DNA from: Bog-473 sp963824195
GTDB taxonomy: Bacteria > Actinomycetota > Acidimicrobiia > Acidimicrobiales > RAAP-2
Length of the DNA stretch: 64,000 nucleotides
Direction of reading: 5' to 3'
Assembly (NCBI GenBank): GCA_963824195.1
Contig: CAWGOJ010000005.1
Span: forward strand, 1 to 64,000
Both the position numbers and the translations under genes were made by a program. The notes under the pieces were generated by a model that saw only the letters and a list, made by a program, of their open reading frames with translations, searched no databases and was not told the DNA's origin. Positions 50,843 to 59,735 of the stretch are shown one piece after another. The stretch's first letter is position 1. Each line of letters starts with the position of its first letter.

Positions 50843-51892
50843 CTATCCCTTGACGGCCCGCACGATCTCGTCGGTCACCGCGTCGGGATCCTCCAACGGC
50901 AGCATGTGCCCTCTGTCCTTGAGGGTGACCAGTCGCGCCCCTGGAATGGTCGACACGATCTGATCCGCCTTCTTGGGCACGGTCAGGGTGTCGCGCGTGC
51001 CGACGATGACCGTCGTCGGCACTTCCATGGTGGCGATGCCCCCCAGTAGGTCCATCGTCGCCAGCGACACCAGGAAGTCGCCCCGGACGGTGCCATGACA
51101 GCCGGCGAAGAGCTCCCGGGTCAGATCCATGTGGGACCGCACAGGAGTCGTGCCGAAGGCGCCGCGCACGAAAATGTGCCCGTTGCGCGTTCGCAGCGCC
51201 CGGGTGACGAGCGGCGACGCGATCATGGCGGCGGCAAATTGGGCGCCCGGGAGTGCTCGATCGCCGACGTTCGTCGCTGCCGTGGCCACCAGGACGGTCG
51301 CCTTGGCCCGGTCGCGCAGGACCTCGGGCCGGTACGTGGCCAGCGACATGATCGTCATGCCGCCCATCGAGTGCCCGGCCAGGACGGCGTCGCGCACGTC
51401 GGTCGCCTCCAGCACCGCACTGAGGTCGTGCGCCAGGGTGTCGACCGCCAGCGGTGCGGTGCCCCTCGAGCTCGTGCCGTGGCCCCGCTGGTCGTAGAGC
51501 ACCACCCGGTGGCCCTGCTCCCGTAGCCGTCGGGCGACGGGCACCCAGATCTCGTGGCTGCCGCCCCAGCAGTGGGGGAGCACCACGACCGGAGCGTCCG
51601 GGCCGTCGCCCTCGAGGTCCCACACCGCCAGTTGTGCGCCGTCCGGGGTCCGCACCGTGCGGTGGACGGGCCGCGTCGTGACGAGGTCGCCCCAGCCGAG
51701 GGAGAGCGGGCCGTCATCGGCCTCGGAGGCCAAGCCCCACGTGGTGGCGCCGTTGGCGGCGTGGCGGCGGTAGGCCGCCCCGGCCGCAGCGCCGGCGGCC
51801 AGAGTCCCCCCGAGCAGCAGGAGACGTCGGGAGCGGGTGCGCGAGCGGGAGCCCGCACGTCGGCCGGACAGTGCAGCGGAGGGGGTTGTCAT
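50843..51892 (-). CDS. Alpha/beta hydrolase, exported or membrane-anchored
   Basis: The product has 349 residues from the ATG at 51892. An Arg-rich N-terminus precedes a hydrophobic stretch (LLLLGGTLAAGAAAGAAY, about residues 27-45), so it may be Tat/Sec-exported or anchored. The hydrolase core has VLPHCWGGSHEIWVPVARRL (oxyanion region), LYDQRGHG, LAGHSMGGMTIMSLA with the nucleophile Ser, then VIVGTRDTLTVP (Asp) and LKDRGHMLPLEDP (His). The substrate is unknown. It is divergent from the secreted protein next to it. Confidence 0.78.
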   Translation of the reverse strand: MTTPSAALSGRRAGSRSRTRSRRLLLLGGTLAAGAAAGAAYRRHAANGATTWGLASEADDGPLSLGWGDLVTTRPVHRTVRTPDGAQLAVWDLEGDGPDAPVVVLPHCWGGSHEIWVPVARRLREQGHRVVLYDQRGHGTSSRGTAPLAVDTLAHDLSAVLEATDVRDAVLAGHSMGGMTIMSLATYRPEVLRDRAKATVLVATAATNVGDRALPGAQFAAAMIASPLVTRALRTRNGHIFVRGAFGTTPVRSHMDLTRELFAGCHGTVRGDFLVSLATMDLLGGIATMEVPTTVIVGTRDTLTVPKKADQIVSTIPGARLVTLKDRGHMLPLEDPDAVTDEIVRAVKG

Positions 51893-51956
51893 GGTCAGGG
51901 AGCGTACGGCGCGAACCGGCCTCGAACCGATTCGTCCCCGGGAGCGTCTCTCCCCC

Positions 51957-52499
51957 GTGAGGATCAGGATCCCGACTGCGGTCGCACTCGGCCTGACGAC
52001 GCTCCTCACGCTGGGCGTGCCCGGCCTTGCCTCGGCCGCCGCCCCGAGCATCAGCCGCACCGCCCACATCGCCTACGGCCGCTGTCCGGCCCGCCAGGTG
52101 GTCCTCACCGTCACGGTGTCGCGCCGAGCGTTCGCCACGGGGCAGCCCGTCACGTACCGGGTCAGCCTCCACAACCTGAGCGCGCGGACCTGCGGCCCGG
52201 CAGGCAGCCCCACCCAGGAGACCAACTCCCTCACCACGCTCTTCGGCCCCTGCGGCGCTCTCCCGCTTGCCATCGAGGACGCCCGGGGCGTCGACGTGTA
52301 CCCGGGATCAGAGGCGATCAGCTGCCCGGCACTCCTGGGCCCGAGTCTCGGGGCTCACCGGACGCTGACCGCCGCGGGGACCTGGGATCAGACGCAGGGC
52401 GGCGGGCGACCCGCCAGGGCCGCCACCCTGGTGCCCCGAGGCACGTACCACCTGGTCGTGGCGGGCAAGGTCAGCGTGCCCATCTCGTTGTCCTCCTGA
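51957..52499 (+). CDS. Secreted protein of unknown function
   Basis: From the GTG at 51957 the 180-residue product starts with a signal peptide (RIRIPTAVALGLTTLLTLGV then PGLASAAA), cleaved near residue 24. An ATG at 51891 would put 22 charged residues ahead of it. The mature part has four Cys and beta-rich segments (VVLTVTVSRRAFATGQPVTY, YHLVVAGKVSVPISLSS), like an Ig- or cupredoxin-like outer domain. I recognise no family. It precedes yebC. Confidence 0.55.
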   Translation: MRIRIPTAVALGLTTLLTLGVPGLASAAAPSISRTAHIAYGRCPARQVVLTVTVSRRAFATGQPVTYRVSLHNLSARTCGPAGSPTQETNSLTTLFGPCGALPLAIEDARGVDVYPGSEAISCPALLGPSLGAHRTLTAAGTWDQTQGGGRPARAATLVPRGTYHLVVAGKVSVPISLSS

Positions 52500-52520
52500 C
52501 CTGCTCGAGCGCCGCGCCGA

Positions 52521-52526
52521 TACAAT
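52521..52526 (+). promoter_or_regulatory. -10 element of yebC
   Basis: TACAAT lies 40 bases before the yebC ATG at 52567, and no better gene start lies between. The surrounding DNA is GC-rich, so the A/T hexamer stands out. The -35 is unclear. Confidence 0.4.
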
Positions 52527-52566
52527 CAAGTGTCCCCGGAACGGAACGAGGAACACAGAGCACGTC

Positions 52567-53316
52567 ATGTCGGGTCATTCCAAGTGGGCGACCACCAAAT
52601 ACCGCAAGGGCGCCCAGGACAAGGCCCGCGCCAAGATCTTCGCCAAGTGCATCCGCCTGGTCGAGGTCGCGGCGCGGGACGGGGGCGGCGACCTCGACTC
52701 CAACGCCACGCTGCGGACCGCCTACCAGAAGGCGCGGGCGGCCAGCGTGCCGCTGGACACGATCGAGAAGGCGATCAAGCGGGGGACCGGCGAGCTCGAG
52801 GGCGTCCGCTACGAGGCCATCAACTACGAGGGCTACGGCCCCGGTGGCGTGGCCATCATGGTCGAGACGCTGTCGGACAACCGCAACCGCACCGGCGCCG
52901 AGATGCGCAATCTCTTCAGCCGCAACGGCGGCAACATGGCCGAGCCCGGCGCCGTCGGCTGGCAATTCGAGCGCAAGGGCATCGTGACCGTCGGCCTCGA
53001 CAACGACGAGGACAAGGTCATGGAGATCGCCATGGAAGGCGGGGCCGAGGACATGTCGAGCAACGGTGCCGCCTGGGTCGTGACCTGCGCCCCGGGCGAC
53101 CTCGAGTCCGTGCGCCAGGCCCTCGACGACGCCGGCATCACGCCCGAGTCCGTCGATCTGTCCCTCGAGCCCACCACCCTCGTGCCCGTCCCCGACGAGG
53201 GGGAGGCCAAGAAGGTCTTGCGCCTCCTCGAGGCGATCGACGACCACGACGACGTCCAGGCCGTGCACTCCAACGCGGACATCACCGACGAGGTGCTCGC
53301 CGCCTTCGAGGGCTGA
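52567..53316 (+). CDS. yebC: YebC/PmpR-family transcriptional regulator/translation factor
   Basis: The 249-residue product opens MSGHSKWATTKYRKGAQDKA and shows all YebC blocks: IRLVEVAARDGGGDLDSNAT, IEKAIKRGTGELEGVRYEAI, YEGYGPGGVAIMVETLSDNR, NRTGAEMRNLFSRNGGNMAE. The usual opening is MSGHSKWxTIKHKKGA; the change to ATTKYRKGA is the actinobacterial form. The family binds DNA and, in several bacteria, helps ribosomes through Pro stretches. It starts the yebC-ruvC-ruvA-ruvB group. Confidence 0.95.
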   Translation: MSGHSKWATTKYRKGAQDKARAKIFAKCIRLVEVAARDGGGDLDSNATLRTAYQKARAASVPLDTIEKAIKRGTGELEGVRYEAINYEGYGPGGVAIMVETLSDNRNRTGAEMRNLFSRNGGNMAEPGAVGWQFERKGIVTVGLDNDEDKVMEIAMEGGAEDMSSNGAAWVVTCAPGDLESVRQALDDAGITPESVDLSLEPTTLVPVPDEGEAKKVLRLLEAIDDHDDVQAVHSNADITDEVLAAFEG

Positions 53317-53365
53317 CTTCTCCGCCCAGGCATCCCGGGTCCGCCCCCTGACCGGCGGGCCCGAC

Positions 53366-53371
53366 TAACCT
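53366..53371 (+). promoter_or_regulatory. Probable leaderless -10 for ruvC
   Basis: TAACCT ends 8 bases before the ATG at 53380 and no ribosome binding site is present, the same pattern as at pdxS and the HtpX-like gene. Confidence 0.4.
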
Positions 53372-53379
53372 GCGAACGC

Positions 53380-53904
53380 ATGTTCGTATTGGGGATCGAC
53401 CCCGGGCTGTCCCGGTGCGGCTACGGCATGGTGGGTCGCGGCGAGGGTGACAGTGCGCTGCGTGCCTACGCGGCGGGGGTGGTCGAGACCGACCCGGCCG
53501 TCCCGTTGGCCGAGCGCCTGCTGATCCTGCACACCGAACTGCGGGCGCTGCTCGAGGAGCTCGGTCCCGAGGTGGTCGTCGTCGAGCGCGTCTTCTTCCA
53601 GGTCAACGCGAAGACGGCCATGTCGGTCGGCCAGGCGAGCGGCCTGGCCCTCCTCGTCGCCGCGGCGGCGGGGTGCGAGGTCGTCCAGTACACCTCCAAC
53701 GAGGTCAAGCAGGGACTCGTCGGCTACGGGGCCGCCACCAAGGAACAGGTGCAGCGCATGGTCGCCCAGGTGCTCGGGCTCCCCGCTATCGACGGTCCGC
53801 CCGACGTCGCCGATGCGCTGGCGCTGGCCGTCTGCCATCTGACGACGGTGCCGCTGCGCCGCGCCGTCGATGCCGCACTCGTAAGGGAAGGAAGCGAGAA
53901 GTGA
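53380..53904 (+). CDS. ruvC: Crossover junction endodeoxyribonuclease RuvC
   Basis: The 174-residue product has the RuvC acidic set: Asp7 in FVLGIDPGLSRCGYG, Glu in VVVVERVFFQVNAKTA, and the Asp pair in PPDVADALALAVCH near residue 145. It resolves Holliday junctions made by RuvAB. Length fits the family. RuvA starts 11 bases downstream, with AGGAG between. Confidence 0.96.
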   Translation: MFVLGIDPGLSRCGYGMVGRGEGDSALRAYAAGVVETDPAVPLAERLLILHTELRALLEELGPEVVVVERVFFQVNAKTAMSVGQASGLALLVAAAAGCEVVQYTSNEVKQGLVGYGAATKEQVQRMVAQVLGLPAIDGPPDVADALALAVCHLTTVPLRRAVDAALVREGSEK

Positions 53905-53914
53905 GGAGCGAGAC

Positions 53915-54538
53915 GTGATCGGACTGCTGCGAGGGCCCGTGGTGTTGCGCACGGGTGAGTGCGAGGTGATCGTCGACGTGGCGGGTGTGGGCTACCGGGT
54001 GACCGTGACGCCGGCGACGGCGGCGGCGCTGATCACCGCCGGCTCCTCTGTGGAGGCGAGCCTGTTCGTGCACACCCATGTGCGCGAGGACGCCATCGTC
54101 CTCTACGGGTTCGTGCACGACGACGAGCGCAGGTGCTTCGAGGTGCTGCTGGGCTCGCACGGCGTGGGCCCGGCGCTGGCGCTGGCCATCATGGCGGTCC
54201 TGTCGCCGGCCGCGCTGTCCACCGCCGTCCTGGAGGACGACATCGAGACCCTGTGCACGGTCCCCGGCGTGGGCCGCAAGACAGCGGCCCGCCTCCTGAT
54301 CGAGCTCAAGAGCCGCCTCGACCTGCCCGACCTCTCACTGGAGACGGGCGGCGCGGTCCTGACCGGCGCTGATCCCTCGCAGCGGGCCTCCCGGACCTCC
54401 CGAGCCGAGGCACGGGCGGCTCTGGGCGAGCTCGGCTACGCACCCGAGGAGATCCGCGGCGCGCTCGACGGCCTACGCGACGATGTCGGCGTGGAAGAGA
54501 TGCTCCGACTCGCGCTCCGCGAGCTGGCCAGCCGGTGA
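53915..54538 (+). CDS. ruvA: Holliday junction branch-migration subunit RuvA
   Basis: The 207-residue product starts with MIGLLRGPVVLRTGECEVIV (OB fold). Helix-hairpin-helix segments follow: LLGSHGVGPALALAIMAVLS and LCTVPGVGRKTAARLLIELK near residues 75-130. A C-terminal domain III (ARAALGELGYAPEEIRGAL) contacts RuvB. The stop overlaps the ruvB GTG by 4 bases. Confidence 0.96.
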   Translation: MIGLLRGPVVLRTGECEVIVDVAGVGYRVTVTPATAAALITAGSSVEASLFVHTHVREDAIVLYGFVHDDERRCFEVLLGSHGVGPALALAIMAVLSPAALSTAVLEDDIETLCTVPGVGRKTAARLLIELKSRLDLPDLSLETGGAVLTGADPSQRASRTSRAEARAALGELGYAPEEIRGALDGLRDDVGVEEMLRLALRELASR

Positions 54539-55647
54539 GCCCCCGGGCTCGCCGCGAGGTCCTGGCCGTCGCGGCGGAAGGGCCCGCCACGGAAGACGTC
54601 GGTGACGTCGGTTCCGTCGACCTCACGCGCGTCGTGGACCCGACCGCGTCCGATCAGGACGAGGATCTCGAGGAGGTCGGGCTCCGTCCACGCTCGTTGT
54701 CGGAGTTCGTCGGCCAGTCCCAGCTGGTCGAGCATCTCAGCATCGTGCTGGAGGCGGCCCGCCAGCGGCACCAGGCGGTGGACCACATCCTCTTCGCCGG
54801 CCCCCCGGGCCTGGGCAAGACGTCGTTGGCCGGCATCGTCGCGGCCGAGATGCGGGCGGGTCTGCGCATCACCGCGGGACCCGTGCTGACCCGGGCCGGT
54901 GATCTGGCGGCACTGCTCACCGACCTGCAGGACGGGGACGTGCTCTTCATCGACGAGATCCACCGCCTGCACCGCTCCGTGGAAGAGATGCTCTATTCGG
55001 CGATGGAGGACGGCAGGCTGGACATCCTGATCGGCAAGGGGCCCACCGCTCGCTCCATACGCCTGGAGCTGCCGAAGTTCACGCTGGTCGGTGCGACCAC
55101 CCGTACCGGCCTCGTCTCGGGGCCGCTGCGGGACCGCTTCGGCTTCGTCGCTCGGCTCGATCTCTACGACCCTGCGGACCTGCGCTCCATCGTCGAGCGG
55201 TCGGCCCGGATCCTGAAGGTGCAGATCGACACCGAGGGTGCGATCCGGATATCGGAGCGTTCCCGGGGCACGCCGCGCGTGGCGAACCGCCTGCTGCGGC
55301 GGGTCCGGGACTTCGCCGAGGTTCGCGGAGAGGGCTATATCGACGGCGCCACCGCCAGTGAGGGCCTCGAGCTCTTCGGGGTGGACGAGCTGGGCCTCGA
55401 CAAGGTCGATCGGGCCATCCTGACCACGCTGTGCTCGCGTTTCGAGGGACAGCCTGTCGGTCTGACGACGTTGGCCCAGTGTGTCGGCGAGGAGCCCGAC
55501 ACGATCGAGGACGCCTACGAGCCTTACCTGGTGCAGAGCGGCTTGATCCAGCGCACGTCGCGGGGCCGCGTCGCCACGCAGCGCGCCTGGGCGCACCTCG
55601 GGTACGAGGGCCCAGGCGGCTCGCCCGGCGCCACGCCCCTCTTCTAG
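54535..55647 (+). CDS. ruvB: Holliday junction branch-migration ATPase RuvB
   Basis: The 370-residue AAA+ protein has Walker A FAGPPGLGKTSLAGI near residue 88, Walker B LFIDEIHRLHRSVEEM, sensor GATTRTG and the Arg-finger region GPLRDRFGF. A winged-helix C-terminus ends the protein. The first ~45 residues before LRPRSLSEFVGQ are longer than usual and acidic. It drives branch migration with RuvA. Confidence 0.95.
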   Translation: MSPRARREVLAVAAEGPATEDVGDVGSVDLTRVVDPTASDQDEDLEEVGLRPRSLSEFVGQSQLVEHLSIVLEAARQRHQAVDHILFAGPPGLGKTSLAGIVAAEMRAGLRITAGPVLTRAGDLAALLTDLQDGDVLFIDEIHRLHRSVEEMLYSAMEDGRLDILIGKGPTARSIRLELPKFTLVGATTRTGLVSGPLRDRFGFVARLDLYDPADLRSIVERSARILKVQIDTEGAIRISERSRGTPRVANRLLRRVRDFAEVRGEGYIDGATASEGLELFGVDELGLDKVDRAILTTLCSRFEGQPVGLTTLAQCVGEEPDTIEDAYEPYLVQSGLIQRTSRGRVATQRAWAHLGYEGPGGSPGATPLF

Positions 55648-55984
55648 GCGCCACCCGCCCGAAATTGTCCCGCACGCGTGTGACGGTGCGCTACGGTTAC
55701 AGGGTTGCACCACGAGACGGAAGCGAGGTGACCAGATGGCAGACATGACGACGCGCCTCCAGGTGACCGCGCCCACCACCGTGGTTGGGCCGCCCGCCTT
55801 CGGTGCGGCCGGAGGGAGGTCCCGTATGGCCGGGCCCGCCCTTTGCCCGACCGGCCACTGACGCCGGTCTCGCAACCCCGACCGGGCCGAGCCCGGTAGG
55901 CCTCGCAGCCCTCTGTCGCGACGGCCCCCACCGCGCACCCTCGGTGCGCCCCGATCCACTTGACCCTCCCAACAGGAGAGCCCC
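55648..55984. other. Spacer between ruvB and the ABC exporter
   Basis: About 340 bases, GC-rich, with several short inverted repeats (for example CGGGCCGAGCCCG near 55883). A 41-codon frame from 55736 (MADMTTRLQVT...) exists but has no recognised family; it could be a leader or nothing. AGGAG at 55972-55976 serves the exporter gene. Confidence 0.4.
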
Positions 55985-57790
55985 ATGGGTGAACGGACCC
56001 TCTTCCCGACTGCATCGAATAGAGCAACGCTCGAGTACTGCTGGCTTCAAATGCGGCCCGATCGTGCCGCCTTCGCGGGCAGCTGCACGGCCATCGTGCT
56101 GGGCACGCTGGCCAACGCCGTCGCGGCCCCCCTGATCTTTGCCGCCCTGTTGGGGCGGATCGCCGTCATGGGGCCGCACCAGCAGCAGGGCACGTGGCAG
56201 AGCTTCGGACCGCTGATCGTTGCGTATGCGCTCGTCCTTGCCGCGGCGACCGTGTTCGGCCGCATCGGCGGCTGGCTCAACTGGGGAGCCACGCTGCGCT
56301 CCTTCGGCCGCGCCATCACCAACGGTTATGACCACCTGATCGGCCTCAGCCACGGGTGGCACACCGAGCGTCCGTCCGGCGAGGTGATCGCCACGCTCGA
56401 AACCTCGAGCTGGGCCTTCGTCGAGCTGATCGACGCCATGGTGTGGGGCATCCTGCGCATCAGCGTCACGACCCTTGGCGCCATCGTGGTCCTCGGGATC
56501 GTCGCCTGGCCGGTCGCGCTGGTCATGGCGGGTCTCGTCGCGGTGTTCGTCGCCGTGCTCCACCGCCGGATGGGCCGCGTCGTCGTGGCGGAGAAGGAGT
56601 TCTCCGACGCGCACTCCCGGGCCACGGGAGTCATCGCGGACACCATCGCCAACCTGACCACGGTGCGATCGCAAGCGGCCGAGGGACGCGAGCGCGCCAA
56701 CGTGGGGATGCTCGTCGGTGATTCGCTCAGTGCCGATCTCCGGGCACGACGGGTGTTCACGACCACGAGGCTGCAGATGGAGTCGGCCATGGCCTTCTTC
56801 AACTGGGCCGCGGTTGCGGTCGGCGTGGTGCTCGCGCTGCGCCATATCGCTGCCGCCGGGGTGGTCTACCTGATCCTCTTCTACGCCACCTTCGTCGGGA
56901 CGAGCCTGGAGGAGTCCTTCGAGTTCATACGCCTGATGTCACGCGCCATCGGCCGCTGTGCCAAGTTCGCCGGCATCGCGGCCACGGAGCCGGAGATCGT
57001 CGACGCCCCGGGCGCGCCCGACCTGGTGGTTCCCCGCGGCCTCGTGGAGTTCCGCGACCTGTGGTTCTCCTATCGCGCCGGTGCGCCCCTCTTCGAGGGC
57101 TTGGACCTGCACATCGAGCCGGGGGAGCACGTGGGGCTCGTGGGCCCCTCGGGGTCGGGCAAGACCACGCTGACCAAGTTGTTGCTGCGCCTCGCCGACC
57201 GTGATGACGGTGTCATCGCGATCGACGGGCAGGACATCGCCGCGATCACGCAGCACTCACTGCGACGGCACATTGCCTACGTGCCGCAGGAACCCCAGAT
57301 GTTGCACCGCACCATCGCGGAGAACATCAGCTACGGGCTGGAGTCCGCCGAAGCAGTGGACATGGACCTCGTGCGCGCCGTCGGCCGCGCCGCATATGTG
57401 GACGAGTTCGTCGAGCGCCTTCCCGATGGGTACGAGACCCTTGTGGGCGAACGCGGGCTGAAGCTCTCCGGCGGTCAGCGCCAGAGAGTCGCGATCGCGC
57501 AGGCCATGGCGAAGGGCGCCCGGGTCCTGGTCCTCGACGAGGCCACCTCCGCGCTCGACTCCGAGTCGGAATCACTCGTGCAAGAGGCGCTGTGGCACCT
57601 GATGGAGGGCGCCACAGCGCTGGTCGTGGCGCACCGGCTGGCCACCATTGCCCGGCTGGACCGGATCGTGGTCCTCGACCGCGGCCGGGTCGTCGAGCAG
57701 GGCACGCATGCCGAGCTGCTCTCGGCTGGACGAGCCGGCGTCTACGGACGCCTGTGGGCACACCAGTCCGGGGGCTTCCTGGCCGCATAG
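55985..57790 (+). CDS. ABC transporter, fused permease and ATPase (exporter type)
   Basis: The 601-residue product has an N-terminal six-TM exporter domain (residues 20-320) and an ATPase domain. Walker A is GLVGPSGSGKTTLTKLLLRL near residue 385, Q-loop YVPQEPQM, signature LSGGQRQRVAIAQAM, Walker B VLVLDEATSALDSESE, and H-loop VVAHRLATI. It works as a homo- or heterodimer exporting lipids, peptides or drugs; no partner half-transporter is adjacent. AGGAG lies 8 bases before the ATG. It interrupts the usual ruvB-yajC neighbourhood. Confidence 0.9.
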   Translation: MGERTLFPTASNRATLEYCWLQMRPDRAAFAGSCTAIVLGTLANAVAAPLIFAALLGRIAVMGPHQQQGTWQSFGPLIVAYALVLAAATVFGRIGGWLNWGATLRSFGRAITNGYDHLIGLSHGWHTERPSGEVIATLETSSWAFVELIDAMVWGILRISVTTLGAIVVLGIVAWPVALVMAGLVAVFVAVLHRRMGRVVVAEKEFSDAHSRATGVIADTIANLTTVRSQAAEGRERANVGMLVGDSLSADLRARRVFTTTRLQMESAMAFFNWAAVAVGVVLALRHIAAAGVVYLILFYATFVGTSLEESFEFIRLMSRAIGRCAKFAGIAATEPEIVDAPGAPDLVVPRGLVEFRDLWFSYRAGAPLFEGLDLHIEPGEHVGLVGPSGSGKTTLTKLLLRLADRDDGVIAIDGQDIAAITQHSLRRHIAYVPQEPQMLHRTIAENISYGLESAEAVDMDLVRAVGRAAYVDEFVERLPDGYETLVGERGLKLSGGQRQRVAIAQAMAKGARVLVLDEATSALDSESESLVQEALWHLMEGATALVVAHRLATIARLDRIVVLDRGRVVEQGTHAELLSAGRAGVYGRLWAHQSGGFLAA

Positions 57791-57815
57791 GCGGTCCTTC
57801 CCGAGAGGAGGGCGC

Positions 57816-59735
57816 CTATACGGTCTGGGAGGGAGCCGGTGACGCGACCGACGTGCGCAGCGGCAGGAAGACCCTGAACGTGGTCGACCACCCCGGCGTG
57901 TCGACGATGTCGACGAAGCCTTCGTGCGCCTCGGCGACCGACTTGGCGATGGCCAGGCCCAGGCCGGTCCCCGGCACGCCCATCTCGGTCGAGGAGGCGA
58001 GGCGGTAGAAACGCTCGAAGAGCTGGTCACGCTCGCTCTCGGGGATGCCGGGACCCTCGTCGAGAACCTGCACCCTGGCATAGGAGTCCACGTTGTCGAC
58101 GATCACGTGGACCCGCCCCCCGCGCGGCGAGAACTTGATGGCGTTGGACAGGAGATTGCCCAGGAGCTGGTGCAGGCGGGTGGGGTCGCCGAAGACCGGG
58201 ACCTCGTCGCCGGGCTGGATCGAGAGCACGATGCCCGCCACCGTGGCGGATGTCTGAATGGCGTGCACCGCTTCCTCGGCAAGGCGGTTCAGGTCCAGCT
58301 CGGTGAAGGCGACTCGTAGTCCGCGACCCGCTCCGGGGTCGGCCAGGAGATCCTCGGCGACCCGTTGGAGCTGCTCCGCGTTGCGCTCGATCGTCTGGAG
58401 CATGCGCATCTGGCTCTCGGTGAGGTCCGACGAGGCATCGAGCAGGAGCTCGACGAAACCCTTGATGGACGTGATCGGCGTCCGCAACTCGTGTGAGACC
58501 GTCGCCACGACGTCGTCCTTCATCTGGGTCAGCTCGCGGAGCCTGTTGTTCTGCTCAATGAGCGACTGCGTGACCTCCTTCTGGATCGCAAAGAGGCGCT
58601 CGCGGTCGGCCGCCAGCTCCTCCCGCTCGGTCACGTCGATGGCGACCACCACGTAGCCCCCGGTCGAGGGAGCCATTGCGTCATTGAGCTCTGCGTGGCC
58701 GTTGGTACCCGCGGCGGCCGCTTCGGGCGCTTCGGATGACTCAGCGTCCTCGCTCCACTCGTCATCGAGCGCAATGTCGGGCGTCGGGACCGGCAGGGCC
58801 CTCACCCGCACGACGCAGCGACGCTGGTGGCCGTCCTTGCGGGTGGCCGTCCAGGGCACCTCCGCCGCCGTCTCGGCATCGACGGGCTCCAGGGCCGTGC
58901 GCATGGCGTCGATCGTCTGGCGCCGCTCGTCGATCTGCGCCGGGTCGATGAAGTCGGCGATCGAGCGGATGCCGACGACCTCCGCCGCCCGATAGCCGAG
59001 CATCTGCTCGGCCCCGGCCGAGAAGAACGTGACGGTCCCGGCGGGGTCGACGCCCATGATGGCGCTGCCCGTTGCCGCCCGGAGAAGGGTCTCGAGGCGG
59101 TCGCGGGCGTAGTGGGCCTCGCGGGCGTTCCGGCGGGCGATCCGGGACTGCTGGGCGAGGTCGCTGAGGAAGGCCCGGTCCCTCGACACCATGGTGTAGA
59201 CGGTCGACGCCACCAGCGTCGTGACGGTGGCCATGACCGCGACCTGGCGCCACTCGATGGTCGGGTACTTCGGTGGCCCGACGATGAGGAGGGGCACCAG
59301 CAAGGCCAGGTCCAGACAGAACAGCCCGACGAGGAGGTGCAGGCGCCGCCCGTAGAGCGACAGCCACACGATCGGCAGGAGGTAGACGGCCACCAGCCCG
59401 GAGTCGCTCCCGCCCTGCGCGTCGCGGATGATGGCGATGACAGCGATGTAGCCGATAGGGATGATCAGCCAGGCCCAGTCGGGCAGCCGCTCCCAGGGCA
59501 GCAGGAAGGCGGCGGCGACGAGGACGAAGAACAGGACGCCGGCGAGCGAGATCTCCCGGCGGGCGTCATGGGGGAAGGGGACCACCGCGATGAGCACGGT
59601 GCCCACGGCCACCAGGGCGAAGACGGGCAGCCGCACGCGCATGGAGCCGGAGAAGCCGATGGGCCGGGCCGTTCCGGGCATCGGCGGCTCGCCACGCCCC
59701 GGAGGGTCGGTTCGGGTCTGGCGCGACTCGCTCAC
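57816..59735 (-). CDS. Membrane sensor histidine kinase with PAS domain
   Basis: The product has 639 residues from the GTG at 59735 (GTGA overlap with the regulator stop). About five hydrophobic segments (residues 30-190) form a MASE-like membrane sensor. A PAS domain (LLRAATGSAIMGVDPAGTVT to residue ~390) has an Asp/Glu/Ser-rich insertion. HisKA has VVATVSHELRTPITSIKGFV with the phosphorylated His. HATPase has NLLSNAIKFSPRGG (N box), VLDEGPGIP (G1) and GVPGTGLGLAIAKSV (G2). It would sense a membrane or intracellular signal and phosphorylate the regulator encoded upstream. Signal unknown. Confidence 0.9.
   Translation of the reverse strand: MSESRQTRTDPPGRGEPPMPGTARPIGFSGSMRVRLPVFALVAVGTVLIAVVPFPHDARREISLAGVLFFVLVAAAFLLPWERLPDWAWLIIPIGYIAVIAIIRDAQGGSDSGLVAVYLLPIVWLSLYGRRLHLLVGLFCLDLALLVPLLIVGPPKYPTIEWRQVAVMATVTTLVASTVYTMVSRDRAFLSDLAQQSRIARRNAREAHYARDRLETLLRAATGSAIMGVDPAGTVTFFSAGAEQMLGYRAAEVVGIRSIADFIDPAQIDERRQTIDAMRTALEPVDAETAAEVPWTATRKDGHQRRCVVRVRALPVPTPDIALDDEWSEDAESSEAPEAAAAGTNGHAELNDAMAPSTGGYVVVAIDVTEREELAADRERLFAIQKEVTQSLIEQNNRLRELTQMKDDVVATVSHELRTPITSIKGFVELLLDASSDLTESQMRMLQTIERNAEQLQRVAEDLLADPGAGRGLRVAFTELDLNRLAEEAVHAIQTSATVAGIVLSIQPGDEVPVFGDPTRLHQLLGNLLSNAIKFSPRGGRVHVIVDNVDSYARVQVLDEGPGIPESERDQLFERFYRLASSTEMGVPGTGLGLAIAKSVAEAHEGFVDIVDTPGWSTTFRVFLPLRTSVASPAPSQTV

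Noticed and set aside
50457..50963. Plus-strand frame between the polysaccharide promoter and the hydrolase
   Set aside because: It has no start signal, overlaps the hydrolase 3' end and matches no family.
55736..55861. 41-codon frame between ruvB and the ABC exporter
   Set aside because: The composition follows the local GC content and no family or start signal supports it; mentioned only as a possible leader.
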